From NCBI GenBank assembly GCA_963627465.1, contig CAVGBO010000083.1, forward strand, positions 1-8,381: a DNA stretch of 8,381 nucleotides. Reading direction: 5' to 3'. Shown one piece after another: positions 1-5,301 of the stretch. The translations under genes and the position numbers were made by a program. The stretch's first letter is position 1. Each line of letters starts with the position of its first letter. The notes beneath the pieces were generated by a model, which did no database searches, was not told where the DNA came from, and saw nothing but the letters and a program-made list of their open reading frames with translations. The stretch comes from CAKUFA01 sp963627465. Its GTDB lineage: Bacteria; Bacillota; Clostridia; Christensenellales; Aristaeellaceae.

Positions 1-154
1 CCTTCGGGGCTTTTTTCAAGCGTTAATGCGGGGCGCAGCCCCCAACCCCGTTAAATGGGGCGCAGCCCCCACCCCCGGGAGGCGTTGGAGGGCTCGACCC
101 CTTCGGGGCTTTTTTCAAGCGTTAAATGGGGCGCAGCCCCCACCCCCGGGAGGT
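1..154 (+). repeat. Tandem GC-rich hairpin modules, gene-free
   Basis: No gene is visible here. The stretch is built from repeating modules. Each starts with gttaa, then a short hairpin (GGGGC-gca-GCCCC, at about 32-44, 57-69 and 128-140), then a C-rich run. The second and third modules continue with GGGAGGyGTTGGAGGG. A UUCG-type hairpin followed by six T (CCTTCGGGGCTTTTTT) occurs at 1-16 and 100-115. The segment from about 22 to 50 duplicates the one starting at about 50. Related modules with changed hairpin arms lie at 6238-6340. The left edge is cut by the window. Confidence 0.75.
98..115 (+). terminator. Terminator-like UUCG hairpin plus T6 inside the repeat
   Basis: CCCC-TTC-GGGG followed by cTTTTTT looks like a short intrinsic terminator read on the plus strand. 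The same signature occurs at 1-16, 3002-3018, 6215-6231 and 6298-6315. No plus-strand gene ends just before any of these, so each may be part of the repeat rather than a terminator for a host gene. Confidence 0.35.
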
Positions 155-322
155 GTTGGAGGGTTCGCAAACCCTCCAACGCTAGATCGGGAATCGGCGG
201 CGTGTACGGCGATTCCCGCAGCTTTCCGCAAGGAAAGCGTCCTTACACGACCGAACGGCCGGGAGCGAAGCGACCAGTGAGGGCGTGCCATCCTCGACGA
301 AGCGGCGAAGCCGGTTCGCCGA
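155..322 (+). repeat. Five-hairpin element, copy 1
   Basis: Five consecutive hairpins are visible. H1 is at 155-180 (GTTGGAGGG paired with CCCTCCAAC). H2 is at 188-218 (CGGGAATCG paired with CGATTCCCG around the 13-nt loop gcggcgtgtacgg). H3 is at 221-238 (GCTTTCC-gcaa-GGAAAGC). H4 is a weak hairpin at 257-275 in GGCCGGGAGCGAAGCGACC. H5 is at 294-322 (TCGACGAA opposite TTCGCCGA with one mismatch, inner CGGC-gaa-GCCG). The linkers CTAGAT, CTTACACGA and CGACCAGTGAG also recur. The other copies are at 6341-6507 and, inverted, at 7783-7959. It could be a structured RNA or a mobile palindromic element; the function is unknown. Confidence 0.85.
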
Positions 323-329
323 AACCTTT

Positions 330-725
330 TCACTCGTTCGTCGGGATCGCACTGAAGACCACCGTCTGGATGTTCATCAGCTCGCTGGAGCCGTCCAAGC
401 CCTGATGGAGGTACATCATCACGTAGCTCTGCACGGGTTCAGCACCCACCAGGGTGCACCGGCACAGCAGGCAGTAGTTGGTGCCGGAAACAATCTGGCT
501 GGAAAGGAGGGCAACAGGCTCGTAGGTGCAGCCCAGCAGGCCTTCCGTGACCTTGTCGAAGCAGGCCTTCACCTCTTCGGGGATCTGGGTGGTGTCTTCC
601 TTGTTTACATTCCAGCCGCCAAGGGTGCCGCCGCCAAGGGAAGCGGTTTCTTCAGCCAGTACGGGGAGGGATAGGGTCAACATCATCATAGCGGCTAGGA
701 GGATCGCCATCAATTTCTTCATCAT
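330..725 (-). CDS. Secreted cystatin-like protein (putative cysteine protease inhibitor)
   Basis: A 131-aa protein with a Sec signal peptide (MMKKLMAILL, cleavage likely after VLA at residue 24). The mature part reads like a stefin/cystatin. It has a Gly-Gly-Trp near the mature N-terminus (36-38), a helix-like stretch IPEEVKACFDKVTEGL (48-63), then QIVSG at 77-81 followed by TNY, matching the family's Q-x-V-x-G inhibitory loop. C-terminal strands end in a segment resembling the second hairpin region. Cystatins block papain-like (C1) proteases by wedging these loops into the active site. Here the protein would act outside the cell, perhaps against host or competitor proteases; that role is inferred. 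AAGGAAG lies about 5 nt before the first of two adjacent ATGs, so initiation at 725 or 722 cannot be separated. The gene stands alone on its strand and ends 8 nt from the five-hairpin element. Confidence 0.75.
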   Translation of the reverse strand: MMKKLMAILLAAMMMLTLSLPVLAEETASLGGGTLGGWNVNKEDTTQIPEEVKACFDKVTEGLLGCTYEPVALLSSQIVSGTNYCLLCRCTLVGAEPVQSYVMMYLHQGLDGSSELMNIQTVVFSAIPTNE

Positions 726-783
726 CGTTACTTCCTTTCTGCGGGGGCTTCATCGCCCTTGCACTTATTATGACGAAGGACAG

Positions 784-874
784 GAGGAAAGGTTCCATCA
801 TGCAGGAGATTTTTTTCGACTTTTTTCAGAACTTTTTTCAGGGCATCCCCGGCAGGGGAAACGCCGGGAAGCAG
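784..874 (+). repeat. 91-bp perfect repeat, copy 1 (RBS plus 25-codon start module)
   Basis: Identical over 91 bp to 3019-3109. It contains AGGAAAGG, a 7-nt gap, an ATG (800) and exactly 25 codons beginning MQEIFFDFFQNFF. Three T-runs (810-816, 821-826, 833-838) are spaced about one helical turn apart. They are followed by two overlapping hairpins that exclude each other: CCCC-ggca-GGGG and CCCGGC-n9-GCCGGG (848-868). The sequence on either side of the two copies is unrelated. Confidence 0.9.
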
Positions 875-1039
875 GTGCTGAACGGTACATATCAGCACAC
901 GGTCTACCAATCATGCAGCTCGCACAAAACGGTTGACGCCAAGTATAACCAGGGTGTGTCCGGTGATTCCGGCCCGAATCTGACGGGGATGAACAACAAG
1001 TGGAAGTACTGGGGCTGGTCCATGTACGTGGATCATTAA
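800..1039 (+). CDS. Small ORF with repeat-encoded N-terminus, unknown function
   Basis: A 79-aa ORF with an excellent ribosome binding site (AGGAGGAAAGG, 782-792). Residues 1-25 come entirely from the 91-bp repeat: a Phe-rich segment with FF pairs (FFDFFQNFF), then GIPGRGNAGK. Residues 26-79 are unique, polar and aromatic (ending KYWGWSMYVDH), with one Cys. I recognise no family. The tail could be a real small protein or the C-terminal remnant of a larger one captured behind the repeat, since it has no convincing start of its own. The Phe-rich start is amphipathic-looking but too short and polar to call a signal peptide or membrane helix. The TAA stop (1037-1039) runs into the A-tract of the terminator that serves the convergent gene at 1080-2186. 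Confidence 0.45.
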   Translation: MQEIFFDFFQNFFQGIPGRGNAGKQVLNGTYQHTVYQSCSSHKTVDAKYNQGVSGDSGPNLTGMNNKWKYWGWSMYVDH

Positions 1040-1073
1040 AAAAAGAAGGGCATCGACTTTGCTGATGCCCTTC
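1038..1073 (-). terminator. Intrinsic terminator for the SH3-repeat gene (1080-2186)
   Basis: Read on the minus strand, GAAGGGCATC and GATGCCCTTC form a perfect 10-bp stem around a 9-nt loop (1045-1073), followed directly by seven T (A-tract at 1038-1044 on the plus strand). It begins 7 nt past the stop codon of the minus-strand gene, so it is well placed to end that two-gene operon. Confidence 0.92.
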
Positions 1074-1079
1074 ACTGAA

Positions 1080-2186
1080 TCACCATTCGATCACGGCAAT
1101 GATGGTGAACGGTGTGTCCCCTGCCTCAGTAGGGACAGCTGTGAAACGCAGGGAAGTGGTATCCTCCGGCATGGAAAGGCTGCCTTCCAGCTGATGATCG
1201 TTGTTCAGGTCGGTGATTGATCCAAGAAATTCCTGGGTTATGTTGTCGTAGACGTTCACGGAAGACACGGACACAGGTGCGTTGTTCCTGAAAATGGTGG
1301 ACTCCATGGTGATGGAAAGTTGATTTCCCAGGAGAAGGGCATGACCGGTCAACACGGTGGCATAGGATGTGATCAGGAGGTCATCGCTGGACACGTAGCA
1401 GGGCGCAAAGAATTGATTGCCCTCTGCAAAGATGATTTTCGCCCAATCCCCTTCGGCGGCAAGCACGTGAACCTTCAGCCCTGCATCCAGTGCGGTGGTC
1501 ATAAGGTCATTGCCGGATGCGCTGCTGTCTGCCGTCATGGGGTGGTCATAGGCAATGGTGTCATGAAGGATGGTGCCGATGGCATCGGTGTAAGGCCAGG
1601 CAGCCAAATCGAAGGATGTGCCCAGGGTCAGCTGATCTTTTCGGACAAAGCCGCGGAACCAATCGCCGGAATGCCCTTCAACATAACACCAATCCCCTGC
1701 CTGCGCCAGCACGTCCACCTCCATGTTCATGGAAAAGGAAAGAAGCGGTGCTTCCGAACAGAAGGGATCATCGGTGATGAGGGCATCTTTTTGCAGGGTT
1801 GCGGAACAGGAAGGGGCAGGAAGCTCGCTGACGGAAACACTGGATGCTGCATGAATCCAGCCAATGCGGCTGTGATCATGGTCAATGGCATACTGAATCA
1901 TCAGCCAGCCATTTTCCCGGCAGAAAACCTGAATCGATCCATTGGTGGAAACGGCTGCTTTCCCGTCTGCACCCCGAAGATAGTCTTCACCGGGGCCGGA
2001 GTATACCGCATACCGCTCCTCAGCGGGGAAAGCGGCATGCCGAGCCTCAAGGGTATACAGGGATGAAAAGTCTTCCGGATCATCCGCCGAAGCGGTGCCG
2101 AACATGGTCAGGCACAGCACGCAAAGGATGCATGCAAGCAGGACGCAGAAAACTTTCTTTCGGCACGGCGATGGCATGATGTGCAT
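1080..2186 (-). CDS. Secreted protein with about three SH3-like domains
   Basis: A 368-aa predicted exported protein. The start MHIMPSPCRKK at 2186 has GGAGG six bases upstream; the longer open frame to 2327 overlaps the upstream gene and has no comparable site. The signal peptide is Cys-rich (FCVLLACILCVLCL) with probable cleavage after TASA (residue 34). The mature part shows three bacterial-SH3-like units: one at about 55-125 (YAVYSGPGEDYLRG ... GWLMIQYA ... GWI), a second at about 145-205 (GDWCYVEG ... FRGFVRKDQL), and a third at about 215-285 (GDWAKIIF ... YVSSDDLL). A beta-rich C-terminal domain follows. Such domains usually bind cell wall or extracellular ligands; no catalytic domain is visible. 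It is the second gene of an operon, 68 nt after the gene at 2255-2917. Its first ~30 codons are nearly identical to those of the gene at 4312-5226, but the mature parts differ. Confidence 0.82.
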   Translation of the reverse strand: MHIMPSPCRKKVFCVLLACILCVLCLTMFGTASADDPEDFSSLYTLEARHAAFPAEERYAVYSGPGEDYLRGADGKAAVSTNGSIQVFCRENGWLMIQYAIDHDHSRIGWIHAASSVSVSELPAPSCSATLQKDALITDDPFCSEAPLLSFSMNMEVDVLAQAGDWCYVEGHSGDWFRGFVRKDQLTLGTSFDLAAWPYTDAIGTILHDTIAYDHPMTADSSASGNDLMTTALDAGLKVHVLAAEGDWAKIIFAEGNQFFAPCYVSSDDLLITSYATVLTGHALLLGNQLSITMESTIFRNNAPVSVSSVNVYDNITQEFLGSITDLNNDHQLEGSLSMPEDTTSLRFTAVPTEAGDTPFTIIAVIEW

Positions 2187-2201
2187 GGTGTTCCTCCGGA
2201 A
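2107..2201 (-). repeat. Duplicated RBS plus signal-peptide module, copy A
   Basis: This 95-bp block carries the GGAGG site, the start codon and the first ~26 codons of the gene at 1080-2186. It matches 5147-5241 at 93 of 95 positions. Similarity stops close to the end of the signal peptide on one side and at the ribosome binding site on the other. Confidence 0.9.
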
Positions 2202-2254
2202 TAATGTTGTGATGGGTATACGGCGAATGACCGAGTAGGGCGCGCTGCCCATGC

Positions 2255-2917
2255 TTATCCATGATGATCCAGCTCCTCCGCCGCCTCCCGGCAGGCTTCC
2301 GCTGCGGCGTGAACCTCCTCCATCCATTGGGTCAGGTTCATGGAGCGGAGATCCAGCGCCTCCGTAACCTTTTCGGACAGAAGCACCTGATCGCTTTCCA
2401 CATCTTCAAACACGGACAGGGTATCATCCTGAATGCGGAGATTTTCAAAGGATGTGTAGCTCCACACACGGAACAGGTGCCAGGTATCCATGGCCTGGTA
2501 CCGATAGCACACGGACAGCTCCAGATACTCGCCTGTTTCATCCCTTTGGGAGATGCACAGCACAGGAAAATCGTAGATTTCGTGGGTGGTCAAATCCTCC
2601 ATGCCGGAGACGATTTCGATGGTCAAGGGGTTGGGGCTTTGGGGAATCCCTTCCGTGGTGGCGAATTGCAGCGCATACCCGTCGCCGGAGGAGGCAAAGC
2701 ACAGGAGACGATGGTCTCCCTCCTGGGTGCGGGTCAAGACAAACAGGCACGCCCCATCCGGCATTTCAGCCTGGGTGGAGGACAACAGCGTCTCCCCCTC
2801 CATGGCGGAGGCGACGTCCGGGGGCAGGGCTTCCTCCCCCAAGGCAGGCAGCAGGGGAAGCAGCAGGACACACAGGAAAAGAAGGGAAGAAAGAAGGAAA
2901 TGTTTGATCATACGCAT
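2255..2917 (-). CDS. Secreted protein of unknown function, first gene of operon
   Basis: A 220-aa predicted exported protein. The start at 2917 (MRMIKHFLLSSLLFLC) is set by AGGAGGGG five bases upstream; the open frame continues to 3340 only through repeat DNA. The signal peptide covers about residues 1-27, with cleavage after ALG. The mature region is acidic and beta-rich, with alternating hydrophobic strands (LFVLTRT, RLLCFASS, YALQFATTEG, LELSVCYRYQ, WHLFRVWSY). A C-terminal helix is rich in Ala and Glu (EEVHAAAEACREAAEEL), typical of a soluble domain with a helical cap. No family is recognised. It begins an operon with the SH3-repeat gene at 1080-2186, 68 nt away. Its leader is duplicated upstream of the gene at 5302-6129, but the protein resembles that one only in the first three codons and general signal-peptide character. 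Confidence 0.78.
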   Translation of the reverse strand: MRMIKHFLLSSLLFLCVLLLPLLPALGEEALPPDVASAMEGETLLSSTQAEMPDGACLFVLTRTQEGDHRLLCFASSGDGYALQFATTEGIPQSPNPLTIEIVSGMEDLTTHEIYDFPVLCISQRDETGEYLELSVCYRYQAMDTWHLFRVWSYTSFENLRIQDDTLSVFEDVESDQVLLSEKVTEALDLRSMNLTQWMEEVHAAAEACREAAEELDHHG

Positions 2918-3020
2918 GAGCACCCCTCCTGAACTATCCATCATGAAAACGCATCTGTCCCTTCCATCATACAACGAATGAACAAAGAAAGAAAGTCCCG
3001 ACCCTTCGGGGCTTTTTTGA
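2909..3020 (-). promoter_or_regulatory. Duplicated promoter/leader, copy A
   Basis: This block of about 112 bp matches 6121-6233 except for one substitution and one single-base indel. It spans the strong AGGAGGGG site, codons 1-3 (ATG CGT ATG) of the gene at 2255-2917, and a possible -10 box TATGAT on the minus strand (2966-2971). The expected -35 position holds only TTTCTT, a weak match. The far end contains the cccTTCGGGGcTTTTTT hairpin motif (3002-3018) and abuts the 91-bp repeat at 3019. Being kept nearly intact in two places suggests both operons share control. Confidence 0.6.
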
Positions 3021-3109
3021 GGAAAGGTTCCATCATGCAGGAGATTTTTTTCGACTTTTTTCAGAACTTTTTTCAGGGCATCCCCGGCAGGGGAAACGCC
3101 GGGAAGCAG
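3019..3109 (+). repeat. 91-bp perfect repeat, copy 2
   Basis: Identical to 784-874. Its ATG is at 3035, and its 25 codons run in frame, through a nine-codon linker, into the coding sequence at 3137-3412. It overlaps the end of the leader repeat (2909-3020) by two bases, so two unrelated repeats are joined head to tail here. Confidence 0.9.
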
Positions 3110-3136
3110 AACATCTTTACGGAAAGGATGATCATC

Positions 3137-3412
3137 ATGGAAGTCAAGAAGGAAAAGCGTGTCAGCCCCGTTGCAGGCAAGAAGGAGATTCAGGCCTTCC
3201 ACACCGCCGTCATGCGGGGGGAGGTGCAGGACTATGTGCTGGAGGGCAAGGGCAAGGAAGCCGTGCCGGTGGCGGTGCCCGCTTCCCTGAAGATGCGCAT
3301 GGAAGCGGCGGAAAAGCTGGAGGCCTACCACGCCGCCCACAGCCGCAGCAAGGGGGGCATGGATACCGCCGAGGTGGTGCGGCTCATGCGGGAGATGGAG
3401 GGGGAAGGATGA
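3137..3412 (+). CDS. Small phage-like protein, possibly terminase-small-subunit-like
   Basis: A 91-aa charged, soluble protein. The start at 3137 (MEVKKEKRVSP) has GGAAAGG nine bases upstream. An in-frame alternative at 3035, with its own AGGAAAGG, would add the 25-residue repeat-encoded tag plus nine residues. The body is helical, with EIQAFHTAVMRGEVQDYV at about 16-33. The central VPVAVPASLKMRMEAAEKL (about 46-64) resembles the C-terminal helical segment seen in some phage small terminase subunits (V-P-A-x-x-K-x-R-x-x-A-A), but this is a weak recollection, not a firm match. It overlaps the next gene by ATGA (3409-3412), which implies translational coupling. The terminase large subunit lies about 3 kb away beyond an oppositely oriented operon. 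Confidence 0.6.
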   Translation: MEVKKEKRVSPVAGKKEIQAFHTAVMRGEVQDYVLEGKGKEAVPVAVPASLKMRMEAAEKLEAYHAAHSRSKGGMDTAEVVRLMREMEGEG

Positions 3413-4215
3413 ACGTGTGGCAAGAGGGGATTGTCAGCGGCGGAGCATTGTTTTGCCGCAAGCAGCCGAAAGCAAAGTACGCTTACTGGGGAAAATTCCC
3501 CAATGGAACAAAAATCAGCGTGCGTGACTGTGAAACGGAAGGGTGGTTCGAAACCCGTTGGAACAACGACGACAGCAAGGTCGGGTATGTGATGCGGGAC
3601 TATGTTGACGTGCGTGTTTTGCCTGATGGGTTAACGCAGGTCACCTTTTCCCCGGAAGATGCGGTTGCGTATGCCGAGCATCATGCCCAGACAACGGCAA
3701 AGGGGAAACTCTGCACGAATCGGAACAAAACCTTCGGCAGCGCAGCGAGCAATGATTGTGCAAATTTCGTCAGCCAGTGCCTTTGCGCCGGGGGTCTGCC
3801 CATGTTTAACGGCTGGTCCTATGCCCTGCCCGGCATTCCCGCCGGGTGGAAAAAGCATTCCAAGTGGCCGCTAACGGAAAGCTGCATGAAACAACTGACG
3901 GATCCGTCCAGAGCATGGATGACCCTGATTGACCCTTCCCAAGTGATGCCCGGGGATGTGATCTATACCTATGACAAGCAGCAGGCGCAGGGCAAGCAGT
4001 ATCCTCATGTGACGATTGCGGTAACGAAAGCATCGGGAGGAAAGTGCCGGGTTTGCGGTCATACCTACAATCAGTATCGTGTGGAGAAAGCCCTGAAGCC
4101 GGAAAAGGTTCGCTGCTATCGGGTGAAAACTACGATTCCTCTCCTTGGCAGTGAGCGGCGTGTGAAGCTTCCCTTGGGTGAAGGGGAAAGCGGTGCCGAA
4201 GTGCTGGATCAGTAA
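3409..4215 (+). CDS. SH3 plus putative amidase-domain (papain-like) wall hydrolase
   Basis: A 268-aa protein. Residues 5-68 form an SH3-like domain (GALFCRKQPKAKYAYWG ... GWFETRW ... VGYVMRDYV). Residues 80-230 look like the putative amidase domain of the Amidase_6 type: AVAYAEHHA, then the hallmark NDCANFVSQCLCAGG with the candidate catalytic Cys117, MPGDVIYTYD (180-189), YPHVTIAV with candidate His200, and GHTYNQYR (217-224). Such enzymes cut peptidoglycan peptides or amides through a Cys-His centre. No signal peptide is present, so it would need a holin or lysis for release, as phage endolysins do. That fits a phage origin, but a contact-dependent effector is also possible. Its start codon overlaps the upstream stop (ATGA), and a strong terminator follows at 4251-4302. 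Confidence 0.78.
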   Translation: MNVWQEGIVSGGALFCRKQPKAKYAYWGKFPNGTKISVRDCETEGWFETRWNNDDSKVGYVMRDYVDVRVLPDGLTQVTFSPEDAVAYAEHHAQTTAKGKLCTNRNKTFGSAASNDCANFVSQCLCAGGLPMFNGWSYALPGIPAGWKKHSKWPLTESCMKQLTDPSRAWMTLIDPSQVMPGDVIYTYDKQQAQGKQYPHVTIAVTKASGGKCRVCGHTYNQYRVEKALKPEKVRCYRVKTTIPLLGSERRVKLPLGEGESGAEVLDQ

Positions 4216-4250
4216 GGGGGTTTCACCCCATCTTTACGCTTCGCCCCATT

Positions 4251-4302
4251 TTCACCAACGCCCCTGGGGCGATGGATGCCCCGGGGCATGGTGAATTTTT
4301 TT
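4251..4302 (+). terminator. Intrinsic terminator after the amidase gene
   Basis: A long stem is visible. TTCACCA (4251-4257) pairs with TGGTGAA (4289-4295). GCCCC-t-GGGGC (4260-4270) pairs with GCCCCGGGGC (4278-4287) around the loop GATGGAT. Small internal bulges are present, and seven T follow at 4296-4302. It starts 36 nt after the amidase stop codon. A second T7 at 4306-4312 reaches the stop codon of the convergent gene. Confidence 0.9.
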
Positions 4303-4311
4303 CGATTTTTT

Positions 4312-5226
4312 TCATTCAGCGGATGCTGCCCAATGTGTATACGGGCAGTAAAACAGATTGCCCTGATAGCGGATCAGCGTCCACGCCTGGTTTTCTGCCG
4401 GAAGGATCACATCCACGGCTTCACCGGGGGAGAGGGAGAAGGGCAGAAGGGTATCAGTGGCCGGCGCAGCATACAGGGGCACTTCTTCTTGGCAGGTGGC
4501 CGGAGTAAAAAGATCCTCCAAGGTGACGGGGCAATGCTGAAAATCGAACGTCTCGGCGGAGAAAGACCGATCTTCCCCATCCGTGACGAAATAGGAAGTG
4601 GAAAGGGAGCAGGTTGCGGCAGTCGGATAGTAGTCCGTTGTAAAGGTAAAACCCCGATAGGGCTCAAGGAGCGTTGTCACCACCCTTTGGGATGGTTCCG
4701 AAAGGAGCATGCTGATGGAGCGGAAGAAAGAAAAGCTGGGGTTCAGCAGCAGCTGCAGGGAAACAATTTCATTTTTCGGGGAAAGGAAATCAAAATAAAC
4801 AGACAGGTGGGCATCCTCTGCACTGACCTGTTCATCCATGGAAAAGGCACTGAGCCGGTACTGATCACGCATCAGCGCAGCGGCGTTTTCAGCGGCATAG
4901 ACCCAGGCGTTGTTTTCCTTGCGGAGGAGGATGAGCTTATACTGCCCGTCCCTGAACGCCACCACCGGGTACACGCTGATCTGCCGAAGAAAGGCATCGG
5001 AGGAGCAGTCCACCTCCGTCTCTCTGGACGCAGGCTGAAAGTACTGCCAGTCGCTGCCGGAATGCTTGGCAACAAGGGTCAGCAGTTTTTTGTTGGCAAG
5101 GGGGATCAGGTCTTCATTTTCCGCCGCAGCGGATGCATAGCCAAGTGTCAGGCACAGCACGCAAAGGATGCATGCAAGCAGGACGCAGAAAACTTTCTTT
5201 CGGCTCAGCGATGGCATGATGTGCAT
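4312..5226 (-). CDS. Secreted protein with C-terminal SH3-like domain, unknown function
   Basis: A 304-aa predicted exported protein. The start MHIMPSLSRKK at 5226 has GGAGG six bases upstream, exactly as in the gene at 1080-2186. The signal peptide (FCVLLACILCVLCLTLGYASA) is shared almost codon for codon with that gene, and cleavage probably falls at about residues 33-35. The mature N-terminal two thirds are beta-rich with unrecognised family (VVAFRDGQYKLILLRKE, LSVYFDFLSP, IVSLQLLLNPSF). The last ~60 residues look like one SH3-like unit (EVPLYAAPATDTLLPFSLSPG ... AWTLIRYQGNLFYCPYTHW). No catalytic motif is seen. It is the second gene of its operon, 75 nt after the gene at 5302-6129. The cargo differs from the SH3-repeat protein, although the export module is the same. 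Confidence 0.8.
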   Translation of the reverse strand: MHIMPSLSRKKVFCVLLACILCVLCLTLGYASAAAENEDLIPLANKKLLTLVAKHSGSDWQYFQPASRETEVDCSSDAFLRQISVYPVVAFRDGQYKLILLRKENNAWVYAAENAAALMRDQYRLSAFSMDEQVSAEDAHLSVYFDFLSPKNEIVSLQLLLNPSFSFFRSISMLLSEPSQRVVTTLLEPYRGFTFTTDYYPTAATCSLSTSYFVTDGEDRSFSAETFDFQHCPVTLEDLFTPATCQEEVPLYAAPATDTLLPFSLSPGEAVDVILPAENQAWTLIRYQGNLFYCPYTHWAASAE

Positions 5227-5241
5227 GGTGTTCCTCCGGAA
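5147..5241 (-). repeat. Duplicated RBS plus signal-peptide module, copy B
   Basis: The second copy of the 95-bp block at 2107-2201, with two differences that both lie in codons 7-8 (Pro-Cys versus Leu-Ser). It supplies the ribosome binding site, start codon and signal-peptide core of the gene at 4312-5226. Confidence 0.9.
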
Positions 5242-5301
5242 AAAATGGTTCACGCTCATTGTCAGTTGCCTCCTTGCAGCACGCCGATATATTACTCCAG
5301 T

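Noticed and set aside
1..154. CRISPR array
   Set aside because: Module spacing is irregular, the spacers are themselves repeats and no cas gene is visible.
155..180. Integron attC-like site (GTT ... AAC ends of H1)
   Set aside because: The arms read GTTGGAG and CTCCAAC. These fail the GTTRRRY/RYYYAAC pattern at the last or first base. No integrase is present, and gene strands alternate, unlike a cassette array.
728..910. Minus-strand 60-aa frame containing PAGDALKKVLKKVEK
   Set aside because: It is the reverse reading of the 91-bp repeat. The plus reading has the ribosome binding site and ATG, while the minus reading has no credible start.
1320..2066. Plus-strand open frame (248 aa)
   Set aside because: It lies wholly antisense to the SH3-repeat gene and has neither a recognisable domain nor a good start site.
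2918..3340. N-terminal extension of the minus-strand gene at 2255-2917
   Set aside because: The extension is only repeat DNA read open. The signal peptide and AGGAGGGG site fix the start at 2917. The same reasoning rejects extension of 5302-6129 to 6462, of 1080-2186 to 2327 and of 4312-5226 to 5259.
2107..5241. Diversity-generating retroelement as the source of cargo variation
   Set aside because: There is no reverse transcriptase, and there is no template/variable pair showing adenine-specific changes. The signal-peptide modules are conserved, whereas the cargo is wholly different, not point-mutated.
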